From an uncultured Collinsella sp. (lineage in GTDB: Bacteria > Actinomycetota > Coriobacteriia > Coriobacteriales > Coriobacteriaceae): 64,000 nucleotides of DNA. Below the pieces are notes generated by a model, which searched no databases, had not been told where the DNA came from, and saw only the letters and a list, made by a program, of their open reading frames with translations. Shown here piece by piece: positions 41,875-50,888 of this stretch; within the stretch, counting starts at the first letter, position 1, and the number at the start of each line of letters is the position of its first letter. The translations under genes and the position numbers were made by a program. The stretch is from positions 21,002-85,001 of the forward strand of contig CAJLPX010000006.1 in assembly GCA_905208635.1 (NCBI GenBank). Direction: 5' to 3'.

Positions 41875-42825
41875 TTAGTTGCCCGATGCCGTGCCTTGGC
41901 TCGAGCTGTTAGATGTCGTGCCCAATGTGGTGTCACTCGAATTGCTGTTGCTGCTGCCTGCTGTGCCCGTTCCCGACGTGGTGTCGCTCGTCTGGCCGCC
42001 CGTGCTCGGTTGAGAGCCGTCAGTCGTTTGGCTTGAGTCAGTCGTGCCGGATTGCGTGCCGCTGTTGTTCGCAGAGGAATCGGTGCCCTGCGATTGGTTT
42101 TGGGTGTTCGAGGACGAATTGGCAGAGGTAGAACTGTCTTGCGTATCGTCCGTCTGTGCTTGCTGATCCTGCGACTGGGTGTTGCCATTTGCATCGCTCT
42201 CGGTCGTGCGCGACGACAGGATTGGCTCGGGACGCTCGCCCAGACCCTCACCGGCAGTGGTGATAAGGATGGCGCCGGCGCAGGCGATGACCGCGACGAT
42301 GGCGATAGCGATCGAGAAGACGATGACCTTCTTTTGCGTCTGGCTGCGCTCAGCCGCCGCCTTGGCGCGCAGGCTGTTGGGAGCGACGCGCGCCGTGGTC
42401 GCGCGTCCCGCAACCTGGCGCATCTCCTGCGTGGTTGCGGCGCCACCTAGGTGCTCCTCGACATTGGGCTCAACGGGCTCGTAGGCGCCGGTAGGGTAGT
42501 CGACAGCGGCATGCGTGCCCTTGATTGCTTCGGCGCTGGCGGAGATAAAGTGGCGATAGACCTGCGAGGACACAACAGTGATGACTGAGCTCACAGCGGC
42601 ACCAATCACCGAGCCAGCAATGCCGATCTTTGAAGCAAGCGCCACGCTCGTGGCGGCAGCAGCGGCGCCGGCGATGATCTGGGGAATGGAAATGTCGTCG
42701 AACAGGCCCTTTTTGGGCGCGATGGCCATGGTCTGTCCGATGGAATGGTTCTCGTGCACGCCGTTGTTGAGTGATGCCGGCGTCATGACGCGCGTGCGCG
42801 GCGCGTCGGTGTACTTGGTTGTCAT
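41875..42825 (-). CDS. Membrane protein with a long Ser/Thr/Gln/Asn-rich tail
   Basis: The 316-residue protein has two hydrophobic segments (about residues 45-90, Ala/Gly-rich), a cytoplasmic part with EPNVEEHLGGAATTQEMRQV, a third helix (KKVIVFSIAIAIVAVIACAG), then about 110 residues made almost only of S, T, Q, N, G and D. The tail probably extends into or through the cell wall. No family is known. ATG 42825 follows GGGAGGACC. Confidence 0.7.
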   Translation of the reverse strand: MTTKYTDAPRTRVMTPASLNNGVHENHSIGQTMAIAPKKGLFDDISIPQIIAGAAAAATSVALASKIGIAGSVIGAAVSSVITVVSSQVYRHFISASAEAIKGTHAAVDYPTGAYEPVEPNVEEHLGGAATTQEMRQVAGRATTARVAPNSLRAKAAAERSQTQKKVIVFSIAIAIVAVIACAGAILITTAGEGLGERPEPILSSRTTESDANGNTQSQDQQAQTDDTQDSSTSANSSSNTQNQSQGTDSSANNSGTQSGTTDSSQTTDGSQPSTGGQTSDTTSGTGTAGSSNSNSSDTTLGTTSNSSSQGTASGN

Positions 42826-42996
42826 ACGGGGTCCTCCCGGTGTAAATCTGCTTCGTTTCGTGTAGCCATCAGGGTACTCACCAGATGTGAATCGTACGTG
42901 ACATTTAACAGATACCATCAACTCATCAAGGGGGCTTGCTGTCTTTGGTGCGATAGCTTGATGCTAAACTGGATTTATGTTTGCGAGGTGGTTTAC

Positions 42997-43218
42997 GTGA
43001 TGTACCCGTATATGACATTCGAAGATGGAACCGAGGTCATTCATTCTGACCTGATTACAGATGGCGATATCGAAAAGGTTATCGTGCATTTTGAACGACC
43101 GACGGCAGAGGGTTTCGACTCCGCTCGTTGTGAGTTGCCTTCCTGTTCGTGGACTGACTGGGAAGGGCATTTTACTCAGAGTGAAAAACGAGCTTTCGAA
43201 GAGTGTCTGAGCAAATAA
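42997..43218 (+). CDS. Small hypothetical protein at the edge of the AT-rich island
   Basis: The 73-residue acidic protein (YMTFEDGTEVIHSDL, then VIVHFERPTAEGFDSARCEL and EKRAFEECLSK) has no recognised domain. GTG 42997 lies 8 bases after GAGG; ATG 43000 is the alternative. It precedes the DUF2087 gene by 100 bases and may or may not belong to that operon. Confidence 0.55.
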   Translation: MMYPYMTFEDGTEVIHSDLITDGDIEKVIVHFERPTAEGFDSARCELPSCSWTDWEGHFTQSEKRAFEECLSK

Positions 43219-43224
43219 TTTAGA

Positions 43225-43244
43225 TTAGTTCGAGTTTAGTTCGA
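43225..43244 (+). promoter_or_regulatory. Direct repeats upstream of the radical SAM peptide cluster
   Basis: TTAGTTCGA occurs at 43225-43233 and again at 43236-43244, 11 bases apart, one helical turn, which would place both on one DNA face. A second direct repeat, GCGTATG, is at 43273-43279 and 43297-43303. These could be activator sites for the operon starting at 43319. Confidence 0.45.
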
Positions 43245-43318
43245 ATAAAGAAGCTGAATGCGATGACCTAAAGCGTATGCATTTTTAGTATTAGATGCGT
43301 ATGAAATGGAGGATGTGA

Positions 43319-43600
43319 ATGGATGAGCTAATAGACTTTAAAAAACGATTTCTCAAGAATGGCGAGCTGGTTTCAATTCCAAAAAAGGAAAGCTATAAAA
43401 GAATCATGCTGCTATGGGCCGTCTCTTTCTTTGAATTAAATACAAGTTATACGGAGCTTCAGGTTAATCGTGTGCTGTCACAGCTCTATCCTGATTATGC
43501 CGTGTTGAGGCGGTACTTGGTTGATTATGGATTCCTATTAAGGGATGAACGAGGCCTGAAATACGAGGTTAATCGTGATGTTCACGGTATTGAGAGCTAG
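43319..43600 (+). CDS. DUF2087 domain protein
   Basis: The 93-residue protein matches DUF2087: KRIMLLWAVSFFELNTSYTELQVNRVL and PDYAVLRRYLVDYGFLLRDERG. The fold is winged-helix-like and is seen at the end of some ArsR or GNAT proteins. A regulator role is possible. It has a good site, GGAGGATG, and overlaps the next gene by 26 bases, so it is the first gene of the AT-rich operon. Confidence 0.85.
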   Translation: MDELIDFKKRFLKNGELVSIPKKESYKRIMLLWAVSFFELNTSYTELQVNRVLSQLYPDYAVLRRYLVDYGFLLRDERGLKYEVNRDVHGIES

Positions 43601-44762
43601 CCGTCCGGTTCGGGTCCTATATATTGCTAGAGGGATAAGCGAAATAGGCAATTGGTGTGCGAATATTGCTTTGCCAATGCTAATTTACGAGGTAACTCAC
43701 GATGTTTCTGCAACTGCTTTGATGGTCTGCTGCAGATTTGCCCCCTCTCTGTTTTCAGTTGCGCTCGCGCAGCTGCCTCAGAAGATGGGTATCGGGACAC
43801 TGCAGGCCATGAGATTGGCAGACTTAATTCGCGCGGGATTATTCGTTTGCTATATTTTTGTTGATAGTAAATGGAGTATGTTTGCTATTACGTGCGCGGT
43901 ATCGCTTTGCCGAACGGTAGAAATGCCCTGCTTTTACTCGTTGTTAAGAGCCAATACGAATAGTATCAATCGCGACGTAATTAATAATTCGTTTGGGTTC
44001 CTGCAGAATTTGATGATGGTTCTGGGGCCAGTTGCCGGCGGTTTTGTTGTCGCTCAATTTGGGGCGGAGGCTGTTCTTGCATTAGACGCGCTTTCTTTTG
44101 CCGCGTCGTTCTGGTTGCTGCGAGATGTTCCGTCGGTTATCGAGGTTAATGATAAAGAGGGAATAAGCAAAAATGAAAAAAACAGGACTGCATTTAGTGA
44201 TCTTAGCGCGAAGCACTTGGCAATTGGTTTCCTATTAATCGATATTTCTAGTGGCGTGGCATTCGGCTCTCTGAATTCTCTTTTGCCAGCTATAGCGCAA
44301 TTGCAATTTGACTCGTCATCGATACAATACGGATTCCTTCAGAGTAGTCTTACAATCGGACTGTTGTTCGGAAATACAATATATGGTCGTTTAATCAGTG
44401 GTTCCGATTGCGTTAAATCATATTGTTTTGTGACGTATCTTGCGCTCGGTGCGTATCTGGCGTTTGGCTATCGCTATGCGCCTGGGATATCGTTTATTTC
44501 CCTTTTTATCGTCGGTGCCGGAAACGCCATTCAAGATGTGCTTCTCATAACATCGCTGCAGGATTTGGCGAGAGACGGATCTGAATCGATAAGCCTGTTT
44601 TCAATTAGGGAGTCTTTGCAATCGGTTGCTGTTGTTATTTCAACACTTCTTGTTTCGCTGTTCACGAGCATCGCGATGTTCTCAATTCTCGTTACAGGAC
44701 TTGGTGTATTTTCAATTATGATGGTAGTTGTGTTTCAATTGAATTATTTGCGAAAGATGTGA
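43575..44762 (+). CDS. MFS transporter of the radical SAM peptide cluster
   Basis: The 395-residue protein has about 12 transmembrane helices. It starts RPVRVLYIARGISEIGNWCANIALPMLIYEVTH split over helix 1, and SINRDVINNSFGFLQNLMMVLGPVAGGFV is the typical central motif of MFS exporters of the enterobactin/macrolide group. It is translationally coupled to the DUF2087 gene and 8 bases ahead of the radical SAM gene, so export of the modified peptide is the likely role. Confidence 0.88.
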   Translation: MMFTVLRASRPVRVLYIARGISEIGNWCANIALPMLIYEVTHDVSATALMVCCRFAPSLFSVALAQLPQKMGIGTLQAMRLADLIRAGLFVCYIFVDSKWSMFAITCAVSLCRTVEMPCFYSLLRANTNSINRDVINNSFGFLQNLMMVLGPVAGGFVVAQFGAEAVLALDALSFAASFWLLRDVPSVIEVNDKEGISKNEKNRTAFSDLSAKHLAIGFLLIDISSGVAFGSLNSLLPAIAQLQFDSSSIQYGFLQSSLTIGLLFGNTIYGRLISGSDCVKSYCFVTYLALGAYLAFGYRYAPGISFISLFIVGAGNAIQDVLLITSLQDLARDGSESISLFSIRESLQSVAVVISTLLVSLFTSIAMFSILVTGLGVFSIMMVVVFQLNYLRKM

Positions 44763-44769
44763 CGTTGAT

Positions 44770-45363
44770 ATGCCTAAAACGCTTTTAGTATTTCCCCCAG
44801 GATGGAGTCCAGTGGGGCCGTATCTTGCCTTGCCTGTTTTGAAGTCATATCTTCAAGAGGTTGAACAATACAAAGTTGACATTGTTGACTTAAACGTGGA
44901 ATTTTACGATGACCTCCTATCTTTTAGACATGTCGAAGAGTGCTTTAAAAGGTATCGGGAATCAAAGGATTCGTTTAGTTCGAATGTCCAATTAACAATC
45001 GAGTTGATACAAAAGTCGGCACTTAATGTTGACGAGGCAAAAGATATTTTCAGATCGAAGAGATACTTTAATCTAAAAGAAAGACAATATGCTGAAAACA
45101 TTTTTAGAAATGCACTCTATATCATAAATCACGTCTCATATGGAGTTAAATACACGTTCAACTCCATAGATCTGCCCTATGATTATTATTCGACACCAGA
45201 AATAATGAAGTCGCTTGCGGATACCTTGCATAATCCGTTTATTTCCTTCTATGAAATTGCCTTTCTTAAGCGTATTCAGAGGGAAAAAATCGAGTTTATT
45301 GGGATTTCGGTGAGCGGCTGTTTCCAATATGATTTCTGCAGTTACGTTAGCGAAACTGATTAA
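44770..45363 (+). CDS. Cobalamin-binding N-terminal part of a radical SAM enzyme (frame broken)
   Basis: The 197-residue product begins KTLLVFPPGWSPVGPYLALP, the start of the B12-binding domain of cobalamin radical SAM enzymes, and reaches IEFIGISVSGCFQ, a core strand of that domain. It then shifts out of frame and stops. The rest of the same domain (MISAVTLAKLIKEE) continues in frame +1 from 45329. Removing one base near 45327 (CAATATG to CAAATG) would rejoin both. Alone, this piece can be only half a domain. Confidence 0.8.
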   Translation: MPKTLLVFPPGWSPVGPYLALPVLKSYLQEVEQYKVDIVDLNVEFYDDLLSFRHVEECFKRYRESKDSFSSNVQLTIELIQKSALNVDEAKDIFRSKRYFNLKERQYAENIFRNALYIINHVSYGVKYTFNSIDLPYDYYSTPEIMKSLADTLHNPFISFYEIAFLKRIQREKIEFIGISVSGCFQYDFCSYVSETD

Positions 45364-47092
45364 AGAAGAATGTCCATCTGTTAAACACGTCTCATTGGGC
45401 GGCAATTACATTACTCGTTTAGCAGATGACTGCATGAAAGAATGGCATCCCTTTTTTGAATACATTGATTCGATAATGATGTATGACGGCGAAGAGCCGC
45501 TTGCACGTCTTCTTGAGGCTCTTGACTCTGGTGATGACAATCTCGACTGTGTTCCAAACCTTTGCCATGCTAAAGGTGGAAAGATATATAAAAACCATCG
45601 GATTGAGCAAACATTTATCAACGATACAGTTCCCGATTTCGATGGCTTCGCCCTTTCTAAATACTTCATGCCTGAGCTAATATTGCCGGTTTATTCCTCT
45701 AGGCAGTGTTTTAATCATTGCGCCTTCTGCACCATTCCCGGTGCTACCGGTGGTTGTTACCGAAAGATGCCTATATCGAGAGTATTTGAAATAATGTGTC
45801 GGTTAAATGAAAAATACGGCACGAGAGTTTTCTCTTTTGTGGATGAAACATTCGAAGGCAAAAGAATGGAGCAACTCGCGGATGAAATAAACGCATCGGG
45901 AAAAACGTTTTTCTGGCATGGAGAAACGAGGTTCTCTCCAACCCTAAGTACAGACGTTTTTAACAAGATATACCAAAGTGGATGTAGGCAGATTCAGTTT
46001 GGCCTCGAGTCATACAACCAAAGAGTTCTTGATCTAATGAAGAAGAACACGAGAGTTGATTGGATTGATCGCAATATCCATGATTGTCTCAATGCGGGTA
46101 TTCCTGTTCATCTATTTTTTATGATTGGCTTTCCGACCGAAACTAAAGAAGAGGCTCTGAACACCTTAGCTTATACAGAGAATGTTTTGAATTATTCAAA
46201 ACAGGTATGTGGTGTTCCATATTCCACGAGAGGATTTACGAATTTTGGTCTCGTTATGGGGTCGGATGTTTGGAATCATCCCGATAAGTATGGTGTCTCT
46301 GTAATGCCGCAGTCCCAATATGAGGATTTGCGCCTCGAAGTAGATTATGTTTCAGGCACTGGTTTAACTTTAAATGAAGCAAAATCCTTATCTGATGAGC
46401 ATCATATTGATTTTTATATGCAAGAGGTCATAAACGGTAGCGACACAATTGACTTGCCCCAGCGGCTTCATATTTCAGAGGTGACCTGGATCCTAGATTC
46501 TATTCACGCTGTCAGGTATAAGGGACATTTGACCAAAGTAAAGCGACGGCTAACTAGTCTAAATCCAGCTGATCGAATCTGGCTGGATTCCAAGACCTCT
46601 GTCGTGCTCGTTGAGCCATTTGCCTACTTCTATAATTCTGAATACCATCATGTCTATGCTGTTTCCCAGTTGGTATACCATAAGTTGGCCCGTTTATTGG
46701 AGGCCGATTGTAGCATTTCTCTTATTCTTGATCAGGGCGACCTCGAGCTGACAAGGGCGATAGAAGAACTGTTGCATTATGGATTGCTGAATACAAATAT
46801 CGATGCCGATTATGTAATGCACGATAATGGTTTTCAATTGGTTAAAAGCTCGTTTGTTAAAGAAGTCGGACGCTCAAAAGAGGGGTTAAGAGTACTGCTG
46901 AGTTGTGCCACCCATAGAATGTGTGCGGTTAATGATTTTTCGTTCGCTTTGCTTTCGTTGTTTGAAAAGCCGATTACTAAGAACGAGGTGCGCGACATTT
47001 TGAAAAAAGAGGGACTATCGACAAGCGAGGAGCAATTAAACAAGTTGGTTGATAATTGCATGAAAGCAGATATACTACAACTGATTAGATAG
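45329..47092 (+). CDS. B12-dependent radical SAM peptide-modifying enzyme (main part)
   Basis: The 587-residue frame has the end of a B12-binding domain (KHVSLGGNYITRL), a radical SAM barrel with the cluster motif CFNHCAFC (CX3CX2C, about residues 128-135), FSFVDETFEG and FGLESYNQRVLDLMKKN. After residue 400 follow two winged-helix-like modules (FYNSEYHHVYAVSQLVYHKL to ELLHYGLL, and ATHRMCAVNDFSFALLSLF to the end), resembling PqqD-type leader-binding domains. The intact enzyme would be about 770 residues, joined to the frame at 44770. Substrate is probably the 36-residue peptide at 47106. Confidence 0.85.
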   Translation: MISAVTLAKLIKEECPSVKHVSLGGNYITRLADDCMKEWHPFFEYIDSIMMYDGEEPLARLLEALDSGDDNLDCVPNLCHAKGGKIYKNHRIEQTFINDTVPDFDGFALSKYFMPELILPVYSSRQCFNHCAFCTIPGATGGCYRKMPISRVFEIMCRLNEKYGTRVFSFVDETFEGKRMEQLADEINASGKTFFWHGETRFSPTLSTDVFNKIYQSGCRQIQFGLESYNQRVLDLMKKNTRVDWIDRNIHDCLNAGIPVHLFFMIGFPTETKEEALNTLAYTENVLNYSKQVCGVPYSTRGFTNFGLVMGSDVWNHPDKYGVSVMPQSQYEDLRLEVDYVSGTGLTLNEAKSLSDEHHIDFYMQEVINGSDTIDLPQRLHISEVTWILDSIHAVRYKGHLTKVKRRLTSLNPADRIWLDSKTSVVLVEPFAYFYNSEYHHVYAVSQLVYHKLARLLEADCSISLILDQGDLELTRAIEELLHYGLLNTNIDADYVMHDNGFQLVKSSFVKEVGRSKEGLRVLLSCATHRMCAVNDFSFALLSLFEKPITKNEVRDILKKEGLSTSEEQLNKLVDNCMKADILQLIR

Positions 47093-47105
47093 AGGAGGTT
47101 TCTGC

Positions 47106-47216
47106 ATGGACGTTATTAACAAAGATCTCTTGGAGCAACTGAAAGAGTCTCAGGAAGAGGGCGTCGTGGTAGAAGTGTTCGACTTTGAGGACTACATGGA
47201 TAAATTCTGCCATTAG
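47106..47216 (+). CDS. Candidate RiPP precursor peptide
   Basis: A 36-codon gene starts 14 bases after the radical SAM stop with a near-ideal site, GAGGAGG, and ends just before a strong terminator. The peptide has a polar leader-like half and an acidic, aromatic end, VVVEVFDFEDYMDKFCH, with one Cys at position 35 and Phe/Tyr at 25, 27, 30 and 34. Size, place and binding site fit a precursor of a ribosomally made, modified peptide. It matches no precursor family I know. Confidence 0.7.
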   Translation: MDVINKDLLEQLKESQEEGVVVEVFDFEDYMDKFCH

Positions 47217-47240
47217 TTTCGGAATTTACTTGCCTCGCTT

Positions 47241-47276
47241 AAAGGAGAAGTCGATTATCGATTTCTCCTTTTTTAA
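47241..47276 (+). terminator. Terminator of the radical SAM peptide operon
   Basis: AAAGGAGAA (47241-47249) pairs with TTCTCCTTT (47263-47271), with TCGA/TCGA inside, and continues in T6. It lies 24 bases after the precursor stop. Confidence 0.9.
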
Positions 47277-47404
47277 TTAAAGATTTTTTTGGAATACATG
47301 CTCTTAGCACAGGTTAGCGTCTCAGTAAACTGGGAGGTTGCTTTGGCTAGTTAGAGATATGTGAACGTCCGTTAGACTGAATCTCAGGGTAGAAGGGGCC
47401 TCCA

Positions 47405-49405
47405 GTGTCCAGATCAACAAGGCAATGCTGCGTTTCGGCTAATAAGAACGACGGCTTTTTGCGCGTGGCGGCGGCGTCGCCGCGGATTCGCGTGGCCGAT
47501 GTCGAGGGCAATGCCGAGGTTGCGCTGGCGGCTGTTCGCGAGGCTACCGAGCGCGGCGTTCGCGCGCTGGTGCTGCCCGAGCTTAACCTGACCGGCTATA
47601 CCGCGGCCGACCTGTTCCATAATCGCACGCTGCTGCATGCCTGCGAGGCTGCTCTGGTGCATATCCTCGATGAGACTCGTGAGCTGCCGATTGTCTTTAC
47701 CATCGGTCTTCCCGTTGCGGTGGCTGAAAACATCTACAACTGTGCCGCCGTGTGCTGTGCGGGTGAGCTTTTGGGTCTTACGGCCAAGAAGTATCTGCCC
47801 AACTATGGCGAGTTCTATGAGCGTCGCTGGTTTGCTCCGGCGCCTGCGGATCCCGTGTGGGTTGAATTTGCCGGTCAGGGTCCGGTTCCGCTGGGTTCGG
47901 GGCTTGTCTACCGCTGCTGTGATGAGGGTGCCGAGGATCTGGTGCTGGGCATCGAGGTGTGCGAGGACCTGTGGGTGCCGGCGCCCCCCTCGACTGAGAT
48001 GGCACTTGCCGGTGCGACGGTGATCCTTAACCCGTCGGCCTCGGACGAGATCATCGGCAAGGCAGATTACCGCCGCAGCCTCATCTCCAATCAGAGCGCA
48101 CGCCTGTACTGCGCCTATGCCTACGCGGACGCGAGCGAGGGCGAGTCCACGACCGACATGGTCTTTGCGGGCGAGAATCTTATCTACGAAAACGGCTCGA
48201 AGCTCGCTGCTACCAAGCTGCTCACCTGCGACATGGCGGTGGCCGATGTCGACCTCGACCGTCTGGTTGCCGAACGCCGCCGCTCGACGACGTGGACACG
48301 CGCGGACGATACGCCGGAGGCCACGACCGTTGAGTTTTCGTTTGAGGGCGTGTTGGCCGAACAGCCCGTCCTGCGCGATGCCTGCGATATCGACCGCGTT
48401 TTCCCGCGCGCGCCCTTTGTGCCGGCAGACCACGGTGATCTGGCCGAGCGCTGCGAGACCATCCTCGACCTGCAGACCGCGGGCCTTAAGACACGCCTTG
48501 CCCACACGGGCACCAAGGCGGCCGTCATCGGCCTTTCGGGCGGCCTCGATTCCACGCTGGCGCTCCTCGTGACCGTGCGTGCGTTCGACGCCTTGGGCCT
48601 GCCGCGCACCGGTATCACGGCCGTGTCCATGCCCGGCTTTGGCACGACGCACCGCACCAAGTCCAATGCCGAGTCGCTCGCTCGCGACCTAGGCGTGAGT
48701 TTCCGCGAGGTTTCGATCCACGCGGCTGTGGAGCAGCACTTCAAGGACATCGAGCATGATCCGACCGTGCAGGACGTGACCTACGAGAACAGCCAGGCGC
48801 GCGAGCGTACGCAGATTCTGATGGATCTGGCCAACCAGGCTGGCGGTTTTGTCATCGGCACGGGCGACCTCAGTGAGCTGGCGCTCGGCTGGGCTACCTA
48901 TAACGGCGACCACATGAGCATGTACGCCGTCAACGCGAGCGTGCCCAAGACGCTTGTGCGCCATCTGGTGCGCTATGCCGCTGACGTTTTTGGCGGGCGT
49001 ATTGCCGAGGTCTTGCTCGATATCCTTGATACGCCGGTGTCCCCCGAGCTTCTGCCGCCCACGGGCGACGGCGAGATTGCGCAGAAGACTGAGGATTTGG
49101 TGGGCCCGTACGAGCTGCACGACTACTTCCTCTACTACCTGCTGCGTTTTGGCTTTGAGCCGGGCAAGATCTACCGCATGGCGCTCAAGAGCTTCGAGGG
49201 CGTCTACGACGCCAAGACCGTCCGCACGTGGCTGCGTACGTTCTACCGTCGCTTCTTTGCCCAGCAGTTTAAGCGCAGCTGCCTGCCCGATGGTCCCAAG
49301 GTGGGCTCGGTGACGCTCAGCCCGCGCGGCGATTGGCGTATGCCGAGTGACGCTAGCTCGCGTCTGTGGCTTGCGCAGATCGACGCGCTCAATCCAGTTG
49401 ACTAA
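47405..49405 (+). CDS. nadE: Glutamine-dependent NAD+ synthetase
   Basis: The 666-residue two-domain enzyme makes NAD from deamido-NAD. The N-terminal nitrilase-like domain has the Glu (LPELNLTGYTA), Lys (LTAKKYLPNYGEFYE) and Cys (IEVCEDLWVP) triad that frees ammonia from glutamine. The C-terminal domain has the ATP loop VIGLSGGLDSTLALL and IGTGDLSELALGWATYNGDHMS. GTG 47405 follows AAGGGG by about 6 bases. GC-rich again, so outside the AT-rich island. Confidence 0.96.
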   Translation: MSRSTRQCCVSANKNDGFLRVAAASPRIRVADVEGNAEVALAAVREATERGVRALVLPELNLTGYTAADLFHNRTLLHACEAALVHILDETRELPIVFTIGLPVAVAENIYNCAAVCCAGELLGLTAKKYLPNYGEFYERRWFAPAPADPVWVEFAGQGPVPLGSGLVYRCCDEGAEDLVLGIEVCEDLWVPAPPSTEMALAGATVILNPSASDEIIGKADYRRSLISNQSARLYCAYAYADASEGESTTDMVFAGENLIYENGSKLAATKLLTCDMAVADVDLDRLVAERRRSTTWTRADDTPEATTVEFSFEGVLAEQPVLRDACDIDRVFPRAPFVPADHGDLAERCETILDLQTAGLKTRLAHTGTKAAVIGLSGGLDSTLALLVTVRAFDALGLPRTGITAVSMPGFGTTHRTKSNAESLARDLGVSFREVSIHAAVEQHFKDIEHDPTVQDVTYENSQARERTQILMDLANQAGGFVIGTGDLSELALGWATYNGDHMSMYAVNASVPKTLVRHLVRYAADVFGGRIAEVLLDILDTPVSPELLPPTGDGEIAQKTEDLVGPYELHDYFLYYLLRFGFEPGKIYRMALKSFEGVYDAKTVRTWLRTFYRRFFAQQFKRSCLPDGPKVGSVTLSPRGDWRMPSDASSRLWLAQIDALNPVD

Positions 49406-49523
49406 GGTTGGCTAAATTGAACCAATACGGGGGTTGCAAGCGTTACACTTTTGCAATCTGATGGCCCGTATCGCGCGGCACTCTTGTCGGAGCGCCGCGT
49501 TTTTTATATCGAAAGGTGGCACC

Positions 49524-50687
49524 ATGCAGGCATCGCAGCGTCTCGACCGCTTTGGCGCGGAGGTCTTCGCCTCGCTCAACAACAAGCTTCTCGCGCTGAA
49601 GGCTCAGGGCAAGACCATTTACAACATGAGCGTGGGCACGCCCGACTTTAAGCCGTACGACCACGTGGTCGAGGCGCTCACGCAGGCAGCCCAAGATCCC
49701 GAGATGTGGAAGTATGCCCTGCGCGACCTGCCCGAACTCAAGCAGGCCGTGTGCGATTACTATGAGCGTCGCTTTGGCGTTTCGGGCATTACGCCGTCCA
49801 TGGTGCAGTCGTGCAACGGCACGCAGGAGGGGGTGGGCCATTTGGGCCTTGCCCTGCTCGATCCGGGTGACACCATTTTGGTTCCCGATCCGTGTTACCC
49901 GGTCTTTGAGGCGGGTGCCAAGATCGCCGATGCCAAGCTCGAATACTATCCGCTGGTTGCCGAGCACAATTACCTGCCCTATGTGGCGGGTATCGATCCC
50001 GAGGTGGCTGATCGTGCCAAGTATATGATCGTGTCGCTGCCCGCGAACCCGGTCGGCTCGGTGGGCACTCCCGAGGTCTACGAGGAGATCATCGCTTTCG
50101 CCCGCGAGCACGACCTGCTCATCGTCCATGACAACGCGTACTCCGACATCGTGTTCGACGGCGAGCCGGGCGGCAGCTTCTTGCAGTATCCCGGCGCGCT
50201 CGAGGTGGGCGTTGAGTTCTTCTCGCTCTCCAAGTCGTTTAACGTCACCGGTGCGCGTATCGGCTTTTTGGTCGGCCGCGAGGACGTGGTCTCGGCCTTT
50301 GCCAAGCTGCGCGGCCAGATCGACTTCGGTATGTTCTTCCCGATTCAGAAGGCCGCCATCGCCTGCCTGAACGGTCCGCGCGATGAGGTCGAGGCGCAGC
50401 GTCTGAAGTACCAGGAGCGCCGCGATGCCCTGTGCGACGGTCTTGAGGGCCTGGGCTGGGAGCGTCCCAACGCACATGGCTCTATGTTTGTGTGGGCCAA
50501 GCTTCCCGGTGGTCGCACCGATTCCATGGCGTTTTGCGAGGAGCTCATGGAGAAGGCCGGCGTTGTGGTGACGCCGGGCGCGAGCTTTGGTCCTTCGGGC
50601 GAGGGACACGTGCGCATGGCGCTGGTCCTGCCGCCCGACCAGATTGCTTTGGCTGTCGAGGCCATTCGTGAGGCGGGCCTGTATTAG
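49524..50687 (+). CDS. PLP-dependent aminotransferase, class I/II
   Basis: The 387-residue fold-type I enzyme has IYNMSVGTPDFKP at the substrate site, LVPDPCYPVFEAG, SLPANPVGSVGTPEVYEEII, DNAYSDIVFDG and the PLP lysine in FFSLSKSFNVTGARIGF. It resembles LL-diaminopimelate and N-acetyl-diaminopimelate aminotransferases. With dapH and an M20 deacetylase 5-9 kb away, the acetylase route to diaminopimelate is a reasonable role, but alanine or aspartate transamination is not excluded. ATG 49524 follows GAAAGGTGG. Confidence 0.88.
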   Translation: MQASQRLDRFGAEVFASLNNKLLALKAQGKTIYNMSVGTPDFKPYDHVVEALTQAAQDPEMWKYALRDLPELKQAVCDYYERRFGVSGITPSMVQSCNGTQEGVGHLGLALLDPGDTILVPDPCYPVFEAGAKIADAKLEYYPLVAEHNYLPYVAGIDPEVADRAKYMIVSLPANPVGSVGTPEVYEEIIAFAREHDLLIVHDNAYSDIVFDGEPGGSFLQYPGALEVGVEFFSLSKSFNVTGARIGFLVGREDVVSAFAKLRGQIDFGMFFPIQKAAIACLNGPRDEVEAQRLKYQERRDALCDGLEGLGWERPNAHGSMFVWAKLPGGRTDSMAFCEELMEKAGVVVTPGASFGPSGEGHVRMALVLPPDQIALAVEAIREAGLY

Positions 50688-50831
50688 AAACGTATTTCGA
50701 CTCGTCAATAGCTCGAAACCGATTTCGTGCAGTTATTTTACGAATACTGCAAACAATTTCGGTAAACGGTCGATTTTTGGCTGCGAATAGGAGCATAATC
50801 AAAGTCCCGATTGGATGTATTGGGATTACGG

Positions 50832-50862
50832 CAAGCCGCTCGGGTCGTTCCCGGGCGGCTTG
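50832..50862 (+). promoter_or_regulatory. Hairpin in the lactate dehydrogenase leader
   Basis: CAAGCCGCTCGGG (50832-50844) pairs with CCCGGGCGGCTTG (50850-50862), near-perfect, 27 bases before the start codon and followed by TTTG. It may be an attenuator or stabilise the transcript. Upstream, CGAAACCGATTTCG (50715-50728) is a palindrome that could bind a regulator. A Rex site is not evident. Confidence 0.6.
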
Positions 50863-50888
50863 TTTGTGGAGAGAGATGGGAGTTTCTA

